DNA from: Pyrrhoderma lamaoense
Lineage: Eukaryota > Basidiomycota > Agaricomycetes > Hymenochaetales > Hymenochaetaceae
Reading direction: 5' to 3'
Assembly (NCBI GenBank): GCA_002794735.1
Contig: NBAZ01000016.1
Location: 248,001-312,000 of the forward strand
DNA: 64,000 nucleotides
Part shown: positions 60,994 through 64,000 of the stretch, piece by piece
Layout: each line of letters begins with the position of its first letter
How positions within the stretch are numbered: the first letter of the stretch is position 1
The notes under the pieces: model-generated
Databases searched by the model: none
What the model was told of the DNA's origin: nothing
The model's input: the letters and a program-made list of their open reading frames with translations, nothing else
Translations under genes and position numbers: made by a program

Positions 60994-62436
60994 ATGCCGG
61001 GGAAAGATAAATCAAAGGTCAAATTTAAAAGTCCAAAGTCAGGGCAAAAGTCGGTATCTGGTAGCGGAAAAAGTGTCCAGTCAAAACAAACAACTTCGGT
61101 ACTGAAGAAAAGCAAGAAGAAGGAAGAAAGTGAAGAGCAGCCTACTGTTATTCAAGAGGAAGTCTCGAGTTCGGAAGAGGACGAAAGCGAGGATGGAGAT
61201 GAAGATGTTGATGAAGAAGGAATGGAAAAGCTTATGAAGGCCTTAGGAGATGATGGTCTAGATGATATTGGGCAAATGCAACTAAATGCTTTGGAAGCGG
61301 AGGATGACGAGGACGAAGAAGATGATAGCAGTGAGTCTGAGGCTTCTGCAGCGGAAATGCGGAGAAAGAGGATGAAGAACAGGATGAAGAGGATGAAAAC
61401 GTTGAAGACGAAGGTGAAGATGACGCCGAAGAGGATGTTGCATTAGAGGATGCTGAATCAGTGGATGAGGACGCCATTCCTCGACAAAAAATTGTCACGA
61501 ATAATACTGTGCGTGTCTATTTACATATCATCTCCATGCTACTTCTCAACATGCTACTATACCCCATGCTATAGGTTGCCCTGGAGCGCATACGTGATAC
61601 CATAAAACTCGACCCTTCACTCCCCTGGACAGAAACTCTGACCGTCACGTACCCGGAAACTATTGAAGTAGATGTAAATGATGACTTAAAACGAGAGCTT
61701 GCTTTGTATGTTCCTCTTATAATCATCTCAACAGAGAATGAACTTTCTAATTCTATGTCTTAAAGCTACAAACAAGCTCTCCATGGGGCAAAAACTGCCC
61801 GTGAGCTCGCAGACAAGCATAACTTACCTTTCACTCGACCCTCTGACTACTTCGCCGAGATGGTAAAAAGTGATGCACATATGGAACGTATCAGACAACG
61901 GCTCCTCGACGAGGGCGCTGCAATCAAGAAAAGCGAAGAAGCACGCCGACAACGGGAAAACAAAAAATATGGAAAACAAGTTCAAATTGAGAAACAACGT
62001 GAACGTGAACGTAGTAAGAAAGCAATGGAAGAACGGCTTAAGGGCCTTAAGCGCAGTACGTTCTTCATTCCCTGCTACATCGTCTGCCTTTGAGCAATCC
62101 TCTCATGAAATTTCTTATCCGCCCATTCCCATCGATACAGAGCGTAAAGATATGCTTGATGATGCTAATGGTGAAGATGGCTTCGACGTCGCCGTTGAAG
62201 AGGCTATCTCTGATCGCCCCTCAAAACGATCAAGGCGGGCCCAAACTCTCTCGAAAGGGTAGAGACGCAAAATTCGGATTTGGTGGGAATGGGAGACGAG
62301 CGAAACAAAACACCCGGGAAAGCACGGAGAAATTTGACTTTGGTGGGTCGAAGAAAGGTGGTAGTGGCAAAGGTGGCAAAGGCCAAAAATCAAAACGACC
62401 TGGGAAGAGTAAGCGTATGGCATCAAGAGGCGATAA
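60994..62436 (+). CDS. EBP2: rRNA-processing protein EBP2, several apparent frame breaks
   Basis: Nucleolar factor needed for 60S ribosome assembly. Start MPGKDKSKVKFKSPKS, then a long acidic region. The conserved domain is 'VALERIRDTIKLDPSLPWTETLTVTYPETIEVDVNDDLKRELA', 'YKQALHGAKTARELADKHNLPFTRPSDYFAEMVKSDAHMERIRQRLLDEGAAIKKSEEARRQRENKKYGKQVQ', then 'GEDGFDVAVEEAISDRPSKR', 'RKGRDAKFGFGGNGRRAKQNTRESTEKFDFGG' and 'KRPGKSKRMASRG'. Two introns are clear (after 'IVTNNT' and within 'LAFYK'). The frame breaks near 61355-61357 (AAA run), near 62055 and near 62235. The stop is placed at 62434-62436 assuming one more break near 62430; read without it, the frame runs on to 62647. Since EBP2 is essential, assembly errors are the likeliest cause. 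Confidence 0.85.
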
Positions 62437-62744
62437 GCCATATCTTCCTTTATTATTCCATGTTTCTCATGTTTGTATTGTATGGTATAAATTATATTCA
62501 TTCTGCACTCTGGTTCTGAGAATATCTCGTGTCAGGGATTATATATCCATTCACACATTATTGTCATGTTATAGCACATGCATGAACCCAAGTGGCAGTT
62601 TTAACTATTGTCAATCCGATATAACTACTTCTTATTGTGTGTATTGAGATCAGCAGCTTCCATTAAGGTACAACGTTGACAATACGTAATTTTAAAACTG
62701 GTGAGAATCTACAACAATGCTCTATTGTTCATGTGGGTCCCATA

Positions 62745-63113
62745 TATGAATTCGAAAAAAGTAATCAACTAAAAAAAGAGATGCTGAACGTTATGACAAG
62801 CAAAAGGGGAACGAGCTTGCGGAGAAGCAAGTCAAACAAAAAGAAGTAGAGGTAACAATAGTCCTCTTGAAATCGAAATTCTATGATGTAGGTAGAGTTG
62901 ATAGAGATGGGATAACGCGCGGATAAGAGATTGAAGTTGAGTAGATTGATAATACACTTCTGCAGATGAATGGAACAGGGTCAAAAAAGAGATTTCAGAT
63001 ACATTCAGGGTGATAGTCGTAAAAAGGCGTCACTGGTTCGTCAAGAAGAAAAAGAAAAAGGTCTGGAAAAGGCAATGACAAGGGGGAAAGAAGTATACCT
63101 AATGGCATACTAA
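62745..63113 (+). CDS. Possible small charged-protein exons, unresolved
   Basis: Two patches look coding: about 62775-62851 ('KRDAERYDKQKGNELAEKQVKQKEVE', ending at a GTAACA donor) and 63009-63113 ('GDSRKKASLVRQEEKEKGLEKAMTRGKEVYLMAY' to a TAA, after a TTCAG acceptor). Both are rich in Lys and Glu and helix-like. The DNA between has stops and no clear exon chain, and a start codon is not certain. It may be a small gene, the end of a longer transcript, or chance. Low confidence. Confidence 0.25.
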
Positions 63114-63258
63114 TAGTTACGGGATAAACCAATAAGAGAATGTACTTTAGTACATTCATAATAATAAAGAAAAGTTCGTTGATCATGGAAGTTCCGCGGC
63201 GAACTGCATCTAGTTAAACAGTTGAAAGTAAATTGAGTGCGAATGTTGAATGACAAAG

Positions 63259-64000
63259 TTAGAGGCGTACAGCACTGGGCAACTCAACAGGCGGAAACAC
63301 AGGAGACGACGGTGATGATTTTGATTTGATAGACTTTTTCCAGTTAGCAGCCGATAAGTCAAACCCAAGTTTACTGTCTCCTGCATCGACACTTGGACAA
63401 TCATCCGATTTACTGTTTTGGCACGAAGTCTCCTTCTTGTCTTGAGAGTCGGAGATTATTATAGGAGGGATATTCTTCCGTTTTGCTGGTATACAATAAC
63501 GGTCATGCTTTGAAGAATTATTCTTGATAGGATCGCCTGTATCAGAGATGGTGTAAATGTACAAGTACATCAGTTTCGGATTATTGTGCGAAGAATGTAA
63601 TAATTCTTACAGTCATTGACAGAGATATGGAGACGAGTCTTGCCCTCACGCTGTTTCCTCCAATTGCCAACCTTATTTGAGTCTGTATCAACTAACATGA
63701 TGACTCAACTTAAAACCAATTAAACATACTATAGAAAGAACCTACACTTCTTGCTCATAATAACATTTCCGCTAACTATACGATAGTTCACAGGATAGAA
63801 GTTAGAGGGATCATAATCTTGTGAAGTCTCTTCGGATTGCAGATTTTTAATGGGAACCGTAATACGTTGCTTAGACAAGACTTTGGTATCCGAAGGACTT
63901 GTAACAGGCCTAGATGAAGAAAACAATGCTTGCTGAACTCACAGTTAGTATAAACTTGAAGTCATATCATTAAGCAACAACGTACAAATCACAGTTTACA
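63259..64000 (-). CDS. Unknown protein, C-terminal part (runs off the window)
   Basis: Partial gene, 5' end beyond 64000. Exons on the minus strand: '...SRPVTSPSDTKVLSKQRITVPIKNLQSEETSQDYDPSNFYPVNYRIVSGNVIMSKK', then 'DTDSNKVGNWRKQREGKTRLHISVND', then 'CDPIKNNSSKHDRYCIPAKRKNIPP' and a Ser/Lys-rich tail ending PSAVRL at 63259. A GTAGGT donor after 'MSKK' and a GTAAGA donor after 'VND' give in-frame joins. The parts are polar and basic, possibly nuclear. Not recognised. Confidence 0.45.

Overview
The window is nuclear DNA of a filamentous fungus, most likely a basidiomycete (Agaricomycotina). Genes carry many short introns of about 50-70 bases with GT..AG ends and CTAAC-like branch sites, and spacing is compact. 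Several families present are typical of mushroom-forming fungi: a DUF6593 protein, F-box proteins with an 'ATPLLYE' motif, and a basidiomycete-type Zn2Cys6 factor. I cannot name the species.

Layout. 0-8.7 kb: a DUF6593 gene, an importin-7/8-like karyopherin (minus), a divergently transcribed two-helix membrane protein, and a small hydrophilic protein. 9-22 kb: three tandem F-box-like paralogues on the plus strand (9.1, 13.6 and 16.7 kb, the last decayed), interrupted by a 253-residue unknown gene, then an unrelated F-box gene (minus). 22-28 kb: CDC37, a putative GPI-anchored secreted protein, a glutathione S-transferase-like protein and a small membrane protein. 28.8-31.9 kb looks empty but holds a heavily decayed inverted copy of the ARP6-TANGO2 divergent gene pair whose intact copy lies at 42.4-45.6 kb. 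32.6-34.1 kb: Zn2Cys6 transcription factor. 34.1-39.9 kb: gene-poor. 39.9-45.6 kb: phosphatidylserine synthase, TANGO2-like protein, ARP6. 48.7-52.0 kb: secreted S9C dipeptidyl peptidase. 52.6-54.9 kb: a fourth F-box paralogue, inverted. 56.1-56.9 kb: a secreted double-psi beta-barrel (expansin/RlpA-like) protein. 58.2-59.4 kb: heme oxygenase. 61.0-62.4 kb: the ribosome-biogenesis factor EBP2. 63.3 kb to the end: an unknown partial gene.

Most genes are independent housekeeping functions (nuclear import, Hsp90 client loading, chromatin remodelling, phospholipid synthesis, 60S biogenesis). Two accessory signals stand out: local expansion of one F-box family, and the inverted ARP6-TANGO2 duplication that is now a pseudogene block.

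A technical pattern affects the reading. About a dozen genes, including conserved ones (importin, EBP2, phosphatidylserine synthase), are broken by what looks like one missing base, usually next to a short homopolymer. I therefore treat most single frameshifts as possible assembly errors. I call decay only where stops, shifts and motif losses pile up.
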